64,000 bases of DNA from Angelakisella sp. (GTDB lineage: Bacteria; Bacillota; Clostridia; Oscillospirales; Ruminococcaceae): assembly GCA_020025195.1 (NCBI GenBank), contig JAHHSN010000004.1, positions 1 through 64,000 on the forward strand, in the 5' to 3' direction. A model generated the notes under the pieces. The model worked only from the letters and a program-made list of their open reading frames with translations, made no database searches and had not been told where the DNA came from. The position numbers were made by a program, and so were the translations under genes. Shown in pieces: positions 31,509-40,877 of this stretch (positions are counted from its first letter, which is position 1; each line of letters begins with the position of its first letter).

Positions 31509-32924
31509 ATGCAGAAAAGTGCGACCCAGAGCTTTCTGGAGCTGACGGCACAGCAGGATTTTTTAGGCGAGATCCGAGCGTATCTCGCGGAGCATTTTGC
31601 GGCTCCGCCCCTCGCTTTTGTACATTCCTACGGCTGTCAGCAGAGCGTCTATGACGGCGAGCGCTATAAGGGGCTTCTTGCTCTGATGGGCTACGGCTTC
31701 ACAGACGATCCCAAAAACGCCTCGCTTATTCTCTATAATACCTGTGCCGTGCGGGAAAACGCGGAGCAGCGGGTATTTGGCAATGTCGGCGCCCTCAAGG
31801 GACTCAAAAAGAAAAACCCGGAGCTTGTCATCGGGCTGGCCGGCTGTATGACCGAGCAGCCCCATGTGGCGGAAAAGCTCAAAATGAGCTACCCGTATGT
31901 CGATCTTGTGATGGGGGCCAATGCCTTTGGGCGGCTCCCGGAGCTTCTTTACCGGGTCCTCATCGGCAAAAAACGCAGCATCCGGCGGGATCCCTCCGAT
32001 GACCTAACCCTCTATGAGGATGTGCCGGTCATCCATGAATGTGACTTCAAAGCCTTTGTCCCCATCACCTACGGCTGTGATAACTTCTGCTCCTACTGCA
32101 TCGTGCCCTATGTGAGAGGACGGGAGAGAAGCCGTCGTCCGGAGGACGTCCTAGCGGAGGTTAGGGGACTGGTGGAAAAAGGCTGCAAGGAGATTACCCT
32201 CCTCGGCCAGAATGTCAATTCCTACGGGAAGGGACTGGAGCCCCCCATCCATTTCGCGGAGCTTCTCCGGCGGGTCAATGACCTCCCGGGCGAATTTAAG
32301 ATCCGCTTTATGACCTCTCACCCCAAAGACTGCACCCATGAGCTTATCGACGCCATTGCGGAGTGCAATAAGGTGGCGAAGCATCTTCACCTTCCGGTAC
32401 AGAGCGGCAGCGATCGCATTCTGAAGGCGATGAACCGTCACTATGAGATCGGGCAGTACCGGGAGTTGATCGCCTATGCGAGAGAAAAGGTCCCGGGTAT
32501 CACCCTCACCAGCGATATTATTGTCGGATTCCCCGGAGAAACGAGGGAAGACTTTGAGGAGACGCTGAGGCTCATTCAGGACGTCCGCTATCACGCCCTC
32601 TTTACCTTCATCTATTCGCTGAGGAGCGGCACCGCGGCGGAGCATCTCCCGGACCCCATTCCCGCCGAGGAAAAATCCCGGTGGTTCCGGGAGCTTCTGG
32701 ATGCGCAGGGCGCTATCGGGGGCGAGCTTCTCAAAGACTATGTCGGAAAGACCATCATCGTGCTGGCGGAAAGCTATGCGCCGGAGACCGGGCTCCTTTC
32801 CTGCCGAAGCGACGGAAACCTCATTGTGGAAACAGAGGGCCGTGAGGACATGGTGGGACAATTCATAAAAGTCACCGTGACAGAAGCGATGAACTGGGCT
32901 CTCAGAGCCAAGACAGCAGAATAA
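31509..32924 (+). CDS. miaB: tRNA-2-methylthio-N6-dimethylallyladenosine synthase
   Basis: 471 residues. N-terminal methylthiotransferase domain with three Cys ligands (SYGCQQS, NTCAVRENA, GCMTEQ), then the radical-SAM motif YGCDNFCSYCIVPYVRGRE (CxxxCxxC), ITLLGQNVNSYG, TSHPKDCTHELI, HLHLPVQSGSDRILKAMNR, DIIVGFPGETREDFEETL, and a C-terminal TRAM domain (about 405-471). It adds the methylthio group to i6A37 of tRNAs; miaA, which makes i6A, lies at the end of the same gene run. Start at ATG 31509, after GGAGGACAGG, rather than an earlier GTG that would overlap the ribosome site. Confidence 0.97.
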   Translation: MQKSATQSFLELTAQQDFLGEIRAYLAEHFAAPPLAFVHSYGCQQSVYDGERYKGLLALMGYGFTDDPKNASLILYNTCAVRENAEQRVFGNVGALKGLKKKNPELVIGLAGCMTEQPHVAEKLKMSYPYVDLVMGANAFGRLPELLYRVLIGKKRSIRRDPSDDLTLYEDVPVIHECDFKAFVPITYGCDNFCSYCIVPYVRGRERSRRPEDVLAEVRGLVEKGCKEITLLGQNVNSYGKGLEPPIHFAELLRRVNDLPGEFKIRFMTSHPKDCTHELIDAIAECNKVAKHLHLPVQSGSDRILKAMNRHYEIGQYRELIAYAREKVPGITLTSDIIVGFPGETREDFEETLRLIQDVRYHALFTFIYSLRSGTAAEHLPDPIPAEEKSRWFRELLDAQGAIGGELLKDYVGKTIIVLAESYAPETGLLSCRSDGNLIVETEGREDMVGQFIKVTVTEAMNWALRAKTAE

Positions 32925-32957
32925 ATTCAGTAAACAACCAAAATGGAGGAGAAACCT

Positions 32958-33371
32958 ATGACCATCGAAATGATTATTGAAAAAGCAAGAGAGCTTGGCT
33001 CTATGATTCAGGACAGTGACGACTTCGCGGCGTTCCTGGTGGCAAAGACCGCGGCGGACAAGAATGAAGAGCTGCAGGATCTTCTGGGACAGTTCAACCT
33101 CAAAAAGCTGGATCTCAACCGTGCCATCACCTCGAACGACGTGGACAAGGAGAAGGTGTCGGAGCTCAATCGGGAGATCCGGGACCTCTATGAGCGCATC
33201 ATCCAGAATCCCCATATGATCGCCTACACCACCACCAAGGAAGAACTCGACAAGACCGTTCACTTTGTGGAGCAGATCATTCTTGGCAGTGCCGCGGGAG
33301 AGGACCCCTATGGCATTGAGGAGCAGGACGCCTGCGCCGGAGACTGCTCCTCCTGCGGCGGCTGCCACTAA
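32958..33371 (+). CDS. ylbF: YlbF/YmcA (RicF/RicA) family protein with Cys-rich tail
   Basis: 137 residues from the ATG at 32958 (GGAGGAGA upstream). A helical YlbF/YmcA domain (ARELGSMIQDSDDF at the start, then ELQDLLGQFNLKKLDLN and NREIRDLYERI) is followed by a tail ending DACAGDCSSCGGCH, with four Cys. In Bacillus the RicA-RicF-RicT complex carries Fe-S clusters and promotes RNase Y-dependent mRNA maturation, and RicA loss also affects tRNA methylthiolation by MiaB-type enzymes. The position directly after miaB, where Bacillus has ymcA, fits that link. The tail cysteines are candidate cluster ligands. 49 bp to mutS. Confidence 0.85.
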   Translation: MTIEMIIEKARELGSMIQDSDDFAAFLVAKTAADKNEELQDLLGQFNLKKLDLNRAITSNDVDKEKVSELNREIRDLYERIIQNPHMIAYTTTKEELDKTVHFVEQIILGSAAGEDPYGIEEQDACAGDCSSCGGCH

Positions 33372-33420
33372 AAAGCCGCCCGTAAAGCTCCGATTTTGAC
33401 AGAAGGCAGGTGTTAGGACC

Positions 33421-36042
33421 GTGTCGCTGCTACCCACCGACCGCAGTGCGCTTTCCCCCATGATGCAGTATTATCTGGATCTTAAGCTGCAGCATCAGGA
33501 TCAGATTCTGATGTTCCGGCTGGGGGATTTCTATGAGATGTTTTTTGACGATGCCGTATTGGTATCGCGGGAGCTGGAGCTCACCCTTACCGGGCGGGAC
33601 TGCGGCCTGCCGGAGCGCGCCCCGATGTGCGGGGTGCCGTATCACAGCGTGGATAATTATATTGCCCGCCTTGTCAAAAAAGGTTACAAGGTCGCCGTTT
33701 GTGAGCAGCTGGAAAACCCGGCGCTCGCCAAAGGCTTGGTGAAGCGGGACATTGTCCGCGTCATCACCCCCGGTACCCTCATGGAAGAAAATATGCTGGA
33801 GGAGGGCGCCAACAACTACCTCTGCAGCATCTACTATGAGGAGGGGAGATACGGGCTGGCCTTTGCTGACATCTCGACCGGAACGATGCTGGTGACCGAG
33901 GTCGCAAGCGACCATGAGGTAATGAACGAGCTGGGGAAATTCTCCCCCAACGAAATCATCTTCCATTCCGGCTTTTCGGAGCGGCGGGAGGTCGTTTCCT
34001 TCATCAAGGACAGGCTCTGCTGCGCCGCCCAGCACACCGAGGACGAAAGCTATGGCAAAGAGACCGCTTTCCGTACCGTTGGGGAGCAGTTCGGCGAGGA
34101 GCACCTTTCCGAAATGGGACTTGATGCTCTGCCGCTTGCGGTTTCGGCGCTCGGCGGACTGATCTCCTATCTTCGGGAGACCCAGAAAAGCGGCCTGGAG
34201 CGGCTTCTTTCGGTCTCCTGCTATCAGCCGGAGCAGTATATGCATCTGGATCTCTCTGCCCGCCGGAACCTTGAGCTTACCGAGACGATGCGCTCCCGGG
34301 AAAAGAGAGGCTCCCTCCTCTGGGTCCTTGATAAAACCAAGACCTCAATGGGGAGAAGACTGCTTCGCACCAGCATCGAGCAGCCGCTCATCAATGCCGC
34401 CGCCATCAACCGCCGTCTCACCGCCGTTACGGAGCTGACCCGCAACAGTATTCTGGTGAGCCGCCTGGCGGAGGAGCTGGACGGGGTCTATGATCTGGAA
34501 CGGCTCATGACCCGTGTGGTCTACGGAAATCCGCTCCCCAAGGATCTCATTGCTTTGGGACTGACCACCCGCCGCCTGCCCGCCATCCGGGAGCTTCTTT
34601 CGGAGTCGGAGGCGTCCCTTCTGCAGGAAATCTATTCCGGCATCGATCTGTTGGAGGACGTCGGGGATCTCATCGCGGCGTCCATCGACGAGGAGAGCCG
34701 GCTTCCCCTTAAGGAGGGCGGCGTCATCCGGGACGGCTTTAACGAGGAGCTGGACCGCGCGAGAAATTACAGTGAAAACACCCGGGGAATCATCCTCGCG
34801 ATGGAGGAGGATGAAAAGGCCAAGACCGGCATCCGCACCCTCAAGATCGGCTACAACCGGGTCATGGGGTACTACATCGAGGTTTCCAAGTCTTTTTCCG
34901 AGATGGTTCCCGAAACCTATATCAGAAAGCAGACGCTTACCAACTGCGAGCGTTATATTACCCCGGAAATCAAGGAGCTGGAGGAAAAGATGCTCCATGC
35001 CGAGGCGGATATGATCGAGCTTGCGGCAAGGCTTTATGAGGAGGTCCGCCAGACCATTGCGGCGGAGCTTCCCCGCATCCAGAAGACGGCGGAATCCCTT
35101 GCGCTTCTGGACCTCCTCTGCAGCTTTGCCACCGCGGCGCTCAACAATAACTACTGCTGTCCCACCGTCGATCTCTCCGACGTCATTGAGATCAGCGACG
35201 GGCGGCACCCCGTGGTGGAGCAGATGCTGGAGGGTGCGCCCTTTGTGCCGAACGATACCCGGCTTGATAACAGGGAACAGCAGATTGCTGTCATCACCGG
35301 CCCCAATATGGCGGGTAAATCCACCTATATGCGGCAGGTCGCCCTCATTGTGCTGATGGCGCAGATGGGTTCCTTTGTTCCGGCTTCCTCCGCTCACATC
35401 GGTATCGTGGACGGCATCTATACCAGAGTAGGCGCCTCGGATGACCTTTCAACGGGTCAGTCCACCTTTATGGTGGAGATGAGTGAGGTGGCTTCCATCC
35501 TGAAGACCGCCACCGATAAGAGCCTTCTTATTCTGGACGAGATCGGCCGCGGGACCTCCACCTTTGACGGTATGAGCATTGCCCGCGCCGTTATCGAATA
35601 CATCGCCGACCGAAAACGTCTCGGCGCCAAGACCCTGTTTGCGACGCATTATCATGAGCTGACCGCCATGGAGGAACTGATCCCCTCGGTCAGGAACTAC
35701 AATATCGCCGTCAAAAAGAGGGGAGAGGACGTCGTGTTTCTGCGCCGCATCATTCCCGGCGGCGTGGATGAAAGCTACGGCATCGAGGTCGCCAAGCTGG
35801 CGGGGATCCCCCGCTGGGTCATCGACCGTGCCTTTGAGGTCCTTTCCGCTTTGGAAAACGGAGACCCTGTTGAGGAAGCGAAGGTAAGGACCCGCGCCCG
35901 TCCCCGGGAGGAAAGCGAACAGCTTTTCTTCCAGGATGAAAAAGCGGAGACCATCAAGAAGAGGCTGCGGCAGGCAGACCCCAACACTCTGACGCCTTTG
36001 GAGGCGCTCAACCTTATTTATGAACTCAAGAAGCTTGTTTGA
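33421..36042 (+). CDS. mutS: DNA mismatch repair protein MutS
   Basis: 873 residues. The mismatch-binding domain begins at the N-terminus (LMFRLGDFYEMFFDDA, with the Phe-x-Glu motif FYE), followed by the connector, lever and clamp. The ATPase has Walker A ITGPNMAGKSTYMRQV (about 630), ILDEIGRGTSTFDGMSIA and ATHYHELTAME. The C-terminal RQADPNTLTPLEALNLIYEL is the short MutS-C segment. This is the canonical MutS1, not MutS2 (no Smr domain). GTG start at 33421, with a weak AGGTGTTAGGA before it. The stop lies 27 bp before the likely mutL start. Confidence 0.97.
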   Translation: MSLLPTDRSALSPMMQYYLDLKLQHQDQILMFRLGDFYEMFFDDAVLVSRELELTLTGRDCGLPERAPMCGVPYHSVDNYIARLVKKGYKVAVCEQLENPALAKGLVKRDIVRVITPGTLMEENMLEEGANNYLCSIYYEEGRYGLAFADISTGTMLVTEVASDHEVMNELGKFSPNEIIFHSGFSERREVVSFIKDRLCCAAQHTEDESYGKETAFRTVGEQFGEEHLSEMGLDALPLAVSALGGLISYLRETQKSGLERLLSVSCYQPEQYMHLDLSARRNLELTETMRSREKRGSLLWVLDKTKTSMGRRLLRTSIEQPLINAAAINRRLTAVTELTRNSILVSRLAEELDGVYDLERLMTRVVYGNPLPKDLIALGLTTRRLPAIRELLSESEASLLQEIYSGIDLLEDVGDLIAASIDEESRLPLKEGGVIRDGFNEELDRARNYSENTRGIILAMEEDEKAKTGIRTLKIGYNRVMGYYIEVSKSFSEMVPETYIRKQTLTNCERYITPEIKELEEKMLHAEADMIELAARLYEEVRQTIAAELPRIQKTAESLALLDLLCSFATAALNNNYCCPTVDLSDVIEISDGRHPVVEQMLEGAPFVPNDTRLDNREQQIAVITGPNMAGKSTYMRQVALIVLMAQMGSFVPASSAHIGIVDGIYTRVGASDDLSTGQSTFMVEMSEVASILKTATDKSLLILDEIGRGTSTFDGMSIARAVIEYIADRKRLGAKTLFATHYHELTAMEELIPSVRNYNIAVKKRGEDVVFLRRIIPGGVDESYGIEVAKLAGIPRWVIDRAFEVLSALENGDPVEEAKVRTRARPREESEQLFFQDEKAETIKKRLRQADPNTLTPLEALNLIYELKKLV

Positions 36043-36068
36043 CTTTAACTGAAAGGGAGGCGGAACGA

Positions 36069-38072
36069 TTGCCGAAGATCAATCTTTTGGACAGAGAGAC
36101 CGCGGAGCTTATAGCGGCCGGCGAGGTGGTCGACCGGCCTTCCTCCGTGGTGAAGGAACTGGTGGAAAACGCCATCGACGCGGGAGCCTCCGCCATCACC
36201 GTGGAAATCGGGAACGGCGGCGTTCGTCTCATCCGCGTGACCGATAACGGCTGCGGCATGGAGGAGGAGGACGTCCCCAAGGCGTTTTTGCGTCATGCCA
36301 CCAGTAAAGTGCGGGAGGCGTCCGACCTCGACCGCATCGGGACGCTGGGTTTTCGGGGGGAGGCGCTGCCTTCCATCGCGGCGGTCTCCAAGGTGGAGGT
36401 GCTGACCCGCACAAAGGAAAATACCATTGGAACGCTTTATGAGCTTTCCGGGGAAACCGCAGGGCTTCTTTCCGAGGCCGGCTGTCCCGTCGGTACCACT
36501 GTGACGGTCCGGGATCTTTTTTATAATGTCCCGGCCCGAATGAAATTCCTCAAAAAGGATTCCACCGAGGCGGCGGCCGTAGCGACCCTTCTGGACCGGC
36601 TCGCTCTTTCCCACCCGGAGATCTCCTTTAAGCTCATCCGGGACCGGGAGACCCGCCTTTCCACTCCGGGAAAGGGCGATCTTTTGGCGACTGTCTATGC
36701 CGTTTACGGCAATGACTTCGGGAAGGGACTTATCCCTGTGGAGTGCACCGTGGGGCATTATACTGTGAAGGGCTTCCTTTCCCGCCCGGAATGCTGCCGC
36801 GCCACCCGGAGCATGGAGCATTTCTTCATCAATCACCGCTACGTGAAAAGCATGACCATGCTGGCGGCGGTGGAAGAATCCTATCGCAATCACCTCATGG
36901 TCGGGAAATTCCCCGGCTGTGTTCTTAATCTTACGCTGGACCCCGCCGAGGTGGACGTCAATGTTCACCCCGCCAAGCTGGAGGTCAAGCTTTCCGATGA
37001 ACGGGGCGTCTTTGACGCCGTCTATACCGCCTGCCGCGGCGCCTTGGAGCGCATGAATCAGGCGGTGGCGGTGCGGGACGTCGCGCCGAAGCGGCACTCT
37101 CCGTTTGAAATTTCCAAGAAGCCGGAGGCGGTGCAGACCCGCATGTCCGCGGAGGAATACCGGAAGCTTGCAAGCCGCCCCGAAGCCCTCAAAAACTGCT
37201 ATATGGAGCGGGTGGAGCCGCCGAAAAAGCTCTCCGTCCCGCCGAAGGAGCCGGGTGCTTACCGTCTGCAGAGCGGGGCGGAGGAGCGCTATGTCCAAGG
37301 TCTCCCGCCCAAGGGGACAGGCTATGGCGCCTCGGAAAAAAACGCGGAAAACGAAAAGCGGGAGGAAGCGCCTGCCCCCGCGCCTGTTCTGGAACGGGAG
37401 GAGCGGAGCGCTCCGGTCATCCATCCGGTCAAGGTCCCCGAACGGGAAGCGCTGATTCCGCCCCAAGAGGAACCGGCGCTCATAAAGGAGGAAATCCCGC
37501 AGGCGCGGCTCATCGGGGAGCTGTTCCGCACCTTCCTTCTCGCGGAGGAGGGCGACCGCTTTCTGCTCATTGATAAGCACGCGGCGCATGAACGGATTAA
37601 CTTTAATAAGCTCTTAAAACAGCACCGGGAGGGCATGGTGGAACGCCAGCTTTTGCTTTCTCCCATTATCCTCACGGTTTCCAAGGAGCTTTATGACACC
37701 GCGCTTTCCCACGGGGAGATTTTGTCCTCGGCGGGCTTCTCGGTGGAAAGCTTTGGGGAGGGCTGTCTCAGCATCCGGGAAATTCCCGCCATCCTTCAGA
37801 ATGAATCCACCGAGGATTTGGTGCTGACCCTTCTGGAAAAACTCCGCACCGGAAATCTCGGTTCCGCGGAGGATCTCTTTGACGACCTCTATCATTCCGT
37901 TGCCTGCAAGGCCTCCATCAAGGGGAACATCGCTTCCTCCCGGGAGGAGCAGGAGGAGCTTCTGCGGCAGCTGATGGCGGACTCCACCGTCCGCAACTGC
38001 CCCCACGGGCGTCCGGTCATGCTGGAGCTGACCCGTTATGAGGTGGAAAAAATGTTCGGACGGATTGTCTGA
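36069..38072 (+). CDS. mutL: DNA mismatch repair protein MutL
   Basis: 667 residues from TTG 36069, which has AAAGGGAGG 9 bases upstream and gives the normal family N-terminus (PKINLLDRETAELIAAGEVV). An earlier TTG at 36039 would overlap mutS and add unmatched residues. GHKL ATPase motifs: ELVENAIDAG, DNGCGMEEED, RHATSK, TLGFRGEALPSIAAV. The C-terminal endonuclease region has LLIDKHAAHERINFNKL, ACKASIKGN and NCPHGRP. In the DQHA(x2)E(x4)E metal motif the Gln is Lys and the second Glu is Asn, while the first acidic residues and the other motifs remain. The middle linker (about 345-470) is long and Pro/Glu-rich. Confidence 0.96.
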   Translation: MPKINLLDRETAELIAAGEVVDRPSSVVKELVENAIDAGASAITVEIGNGGVRLIRVTDNGCGMEEEDVPKAFLRHATSKVREASDLDRIGTLGFRGEALPSIAAVSKVEVLTRTKENTIGTLYELSGETAGLLSEAGCPVGTTVTVRDLFYNVPARMKFLKKDSTEAAAVATLLDRLALSHPEISFKLIRDRETRLSTPGKGDLLATVYAVYGNDFGKGLIPVECTVGHYTVKGFLSRPECCRATRSMEHFFINHRYVKSMTMLAAVEESYRNHLMVGKFPGCVLNLTLDPAEVDVNVHPAKLEVKLSDERGVFDAVYTACRGALERMNQAVAVRDVAPKRHSPFEISKKPEAVQTRMSAEEYRKLASRPEALKNCYMERVEPPKKLSVPPKEPGAYRLQSGAEERYVQGLPPKGTGYGASEKNAENEKREEAPAPAPVLEREERSAPVIHPVKVPEREALIPPQEEPALIKEEIPQARLIGELFRTFLLAEEGDRFLLIDKHAAHERINFNKLLKQHREGMVERQLLLSPIILTVSKELYDTALSHGEILSSAGFSVESFGEGCLSIREIPAILQNESTEDLVLTLLEKLRTGNLGSAEDLFDDLYHSVACKASIKGNIASSREEQEELLRQLMADSTVRNCPHGRPVMLELTRYEVEKMFGRIV

Positions 38073-38096
38073 GTCTTTTTAGAAAGGAGTGTCCCT

Positions 38097-39062
38097 GTGC
38101 CGAAATTCGGAGAACGCCCCCTTTTGGCGGTGATCGGCCCCACGGCGTCGGGAAAGACCTCTCTCGGAGTCCTGCTTGCCAAGGAGCTGAACGGAGAGGT
38201 GGTTTCCGCCGATTCCATGCAGATCTACCGCGGCATGGAGGTGGGGACCGCCAGGCCGACCGAGGAGGAGATGCAGGGCATCCCGCATCATCTCATGGGC
38301 TTTCTTACGCCGGGGGAACGCTTTTCTGTCGCGGAGTATGCTGTTCTCGCAAGAAAAACCATCGACGAGATCCATGCCCGGGGAAAGCTCCCTATTTTGG
38401 TGGGAGGGACCGGGCTTTATGTAAAAGCGATTGTAGATCATATTCAATATGACGGCGAGGCGCTCACCGATCCCGCGCTTCGGGAAAGCCTCAGAGCCCT
38501 TGCCGAAGAAAAGGGAAATGAGGCGGTTTGGGAGGAGCTGAAGTGTCTGGACCCCGAGACTGCCGGGAGCCTGCACCCCAATAATCTGGGACGGGTCATC
38601 CGTGCTTTGGAGGTCATAAAGACGACCGGAAAGAGCATTCGGGAGCAGGTGGCCGCCAGCAGGACGGAGCCCTGCCCCTATCGGGTGCTTCAGCTGGGAC
38701 TTAACTTTAAGGAACGGGAGACGCTCTACCGCCGCATCGACCGCCGGGTGGACGTCATGCTGGAGGAGGGATTGCTTCCTGAGGCACGCCGGCTTTATGA
38801 GATGGGGCTTTCCGGCACTGCCGGGCAGGCCATCGGCTATAAGGAATTTGCTCCTTATTTTCGAGGAGAATCTTCTCTCGAGGAGGCAATAGACTGCCTT
38901 AAGCGGGAGACCCGCCGCTACGCAAAGCGTCAGCTCACTTGGTTTGGACGGGATGAACGGATCCATTGGATCGTTTCGGACGCGCTCTTACCGGGCGAAA
39001 CGGTCCGAAAGACCGCGCTTTCTATCATCAGAAAGGAATGGGGGAACAGCGATGAAGAATAA
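38097..39062 (+). CDS. miaA: tRNA dimethylallyltransferase
   Basis: 321 residues. P-loop VIGPTASGKTSLGVLLAKEL, VSADSMQIYRGMEVGTARPT, IPHHLMGFL, and LPILVGGTGLYVKAI identify MiaA, with GQAIGYKEF and TRRYAKRQLTWF near the C-terminus. It transfers a dimethylallyl group to A37 of tRNAs reading UNN codons; MiaB (31509) then methylthiolates the product. GTG start with AGAAAGGAG upstream. Its end overlaps the next gene by 11 bp. Confidence 0.97.
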   Translation: MPKFGERPLLAVIGPTASGKTSLGVLLAKELNGEVVSADSMQIYRGMEVGTARPTEEEMQGIPHHLMGFLTPGERFSVAEYAVLARKTIDEIHARGKLPILVGGTGLYVKAIVDHIQYDGEALTDPALRESLRALAEEKGNEAVWEELKCLDPETAGSLHPNNLGRVIRALEVIKTTGKSIREQVAASRTEPCPYRVLQLGLNFKERETLYRRIDRRVDVMLEEGLLPEARRLYEMGLSGTAGQAIGYKEFAPYFRGESSLEEAIDCLKRETRRYAKRQLTWFGRDERIHWIVSDALLPGETVRKTALSIIRKEWGNSDEE

Positions 39063-40263
39063 CGGACTTGTGAAGGTCGTTGCGGGCGTTTTGGTATTTT
39101 TCTTTGTGGCATTTGCCGGTTATCACGCGTTTCGCCATTACTTCAGCGACTACACTACCGTAAGCCCTTTAAGACAGACGGTGAGTCGCTCTGTTCTCAC
39201 CGAGGGTATTATGATCCGGGAGGAAAAGGCGCTTGCCGTCCCGGCGGCGGGCACCGTTCGCTATACCGCCGAGGAGGGGAAAAAGGTAAAGGTCGGTTCG
39301 GTCATCGGCTATTCCCATGCAAGCCCTCTGGAGGCTTCCACCGCCGCGGAGGCGGAAAAGAAGCGCCATGAGCTGGAGATGCTGAAACGGCTGGAGGACC
39401 AGTACCAGCAGATCCCCTTCAAGAAGGCGGAGCAAATTTCCGGGGAGATCGACATTGGGCTTGTGGATCTCAGCCGGGAGATCCTTTCCGGCAATTTTTC
39501 CGCTCTGGAGGCGGAAAAGCTTGCCCTGCAGGAGGGACTCAATACCCGCGCCCTCCTTATGAAGGAAGGGAACGCGCTCACGGAGCGGGTAGAGGAGCTT
39601 TCCGGTGCGTCGGAGGCGGGGGGAGGGACCCCCATCCGCAGCGATGGGGTGGGCTATTTCTCCCACTTCGTTGACCATATGGAGAACACGCTGACCCCCG
39701 ACCTCATCGGGAACCTTTCTTCGGAGGAATTTCGCACCCTCATGGAAAAGGAAGTCGTCTTTGAGGAAAACGCTTTCGGCAAGGTGATTACGGACGACAC
39801 CTGGTATTTTGTCGCCGAGATCCCGGCAGAGCAGGCGGAAGGCTTCTTTGAGGGAGGGGCGGTGACCCTTTCCTTTTCCGGGAGCGGCAACAGTGCCGTT
39901 CCGGCAAGAGTCCATCTGCTGGAGCCTTCTCCGAATGGAAAGACTGTCCTCATGACGGTCATCGGAGACGTCATCACGCCCGATGTGGTCTCTCACCGAA
40001 TCGCTTCGGTCAAGATTTCCTCCAAATCTTACACGGGACTTCGCTTTGATGCGTCGCTCCTGCACGTCATTGACCGGCAGAAGGGCGTCTATGTGGATGG
40101 CGGTTACTTCGTCAAATTCAAAAAAGTGGACATAATCTATACCGGAAACGACTATTATCTCAGCCGTCTCAATTATTCCAGCGAGGATTCGCTCAACCTC
40201 TTTGATAAGCTGATCATCTCGGATAAGGAGCTTTATGACGGGATGCCGTTGGAAGATTTATAA
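39052..40263 (+). CDS. HlyD-like membrane-anchored protein upstream of sepF
   Basis: 403 residues from the ATG at 39052, overlapping miaA by 11 bp. One N-terminal transmembrane helix (VVAGVLVFFFVAFAGY, about 8-24), then a barrel-sandwich (biotinyl/lipoyl-like) half (GIMIREEKALAVPAAGTVRY, then EGKKVKVGSVIG), a helical coiled-coil section rich in Glu and Lys (about 95-190), and a later beta domain. This is the layout of HlyD/membrane-fusion adaptors. No transporter or ATPase gene is adjacent. In several Clostridia such a protein precedes sepF, so a role in the envelope or division zone is possible. Confidence 0.65.
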   Translation: MKNNGLVKVVAGVLVFFFVAFAGYHAFRHYFSDYTTVSPLRQTVSRSVLTEGIMIREEKALAVPAAGTVRYTAEEGKKVKVGSVIGYSHASPLEASTAAEAEKKRHELEMLKRLEDQYQQIPFKKAEQISGEIDIGLVDLSREILSGNFSALEAEKLALQEGLNTRALLMKEGNALTERVEELSGASEAGGGTPIRSDGVGYFSHFVDHMENTLTPDLIGNLSSEEFRTLMEKEVVFEENAFGKVITDDTWYFVAEIPAEQAEGFFEGGAVTLSFSGSGNSAVPARVHLLEPSPNGKTVLMTVIGDVITPDVVSHRIASVKISSKSYTGLRFDASLLHVIDRQKGVYVDGGYFVKFKKVDIIYTGNDYYLSRLNYSSEDSLNLFDKLIISDKELYDGMPLEDL

Positions 40264-40289
40264 GAATCGGCAAGGAACAAGGATTTTGA

Positions 40290-40318
40290 TTGACAGGACC
40301 CCCTTAAAATGGGATAAT
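40290..40318 (+). promoter_or_regulatory. Promoter of sepF-divIVA
   Basis: TTGACA (40290-40295), 17 bp, GATAAT (40313-40318), 44 bp before the sepF start. Confidence 0.8.
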
Positions 40319-40361
40319 AAGCTATAAGAATGTATTAGTATATTAAGGGCAGGTGGCAAAT

Positions 40362-40856
40362 ATGGGTATTATCAATAAATTCAAAGATTTTATGGGTGTC
40401 GGTGACGACGATTATGATGAGGAGGAATTCGGGACTGCAGAGCAGGAAAACGATTTTGATACCGATTTCGAAAGCTTTGCGTCAGAACCTTACGAAAAAT
40501 CCAAATCGGAGTGGAAAGGGAAGTCCTCCCGGGATAAAAAGGAAGCCGACAGCAAGGTCGTCAATATTTCCTCTAGCGCACAGATGCAGGTCATCTTGGT
40601 GAAGCCGGATAAATTTGACGACGCCAGCGGCATTGCCGATCACCTGAGAGCAAAGCGCTCTGTGGTGATGAATCTGGAGGCGACCAATCGGGAGGTTGCC
40701 AGACGTCTCATCGATTTTTTGAGCGGTGTTGCTTATACCATCGGCGGCGCAATCAAAAAGGTCGCCAATTCCACTTATATCATCACACCCTGTAATGTAG
40801 ATCTGATGGGTGAGGAGCTTTTGGACGAGATCGAAAACAGCGGTCTTTATTTCTGA
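40362..40856 (+). CDS. sepF: Cell division protein SepF
   Basis: 164 residues. An N-terminal membrane-targeting helix (MGIINKFKDFMG), an acidic linker (DDDYDEEEFG and onward), and the C-terminal SepF domain (about 80-160): VILVKPDKFDDASGIADHLR, VVMNLEATNREVARRLIDFL, GVAYTIGGAIKKVANSTYII. It bundles FtsZ filaments and tethers them to the membrane. I start at the ATG 40362, which gives the amphipathic helix directly, not at the GTG 40353. A DivIVA-domain gene follows after 21 bp. Confidence 0.94.
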   Translation: MGIINKFKDFMGVGDDDYDEEEFGTAEQENDFDTDFESFASEPYEKSKSEWKGKSSRDKKEADSKVVNISSSAQMQVILVKPDKFDDASGIADHLRAKRSVVMNLEATNREVARRLIDFLSGVAYTIGGAIKKVANSTYIITPCNVDLMGEELLDEIENSGLYF

Positions 40857-40877
40857 CGCTAGGGAGGCTAAATTCTA

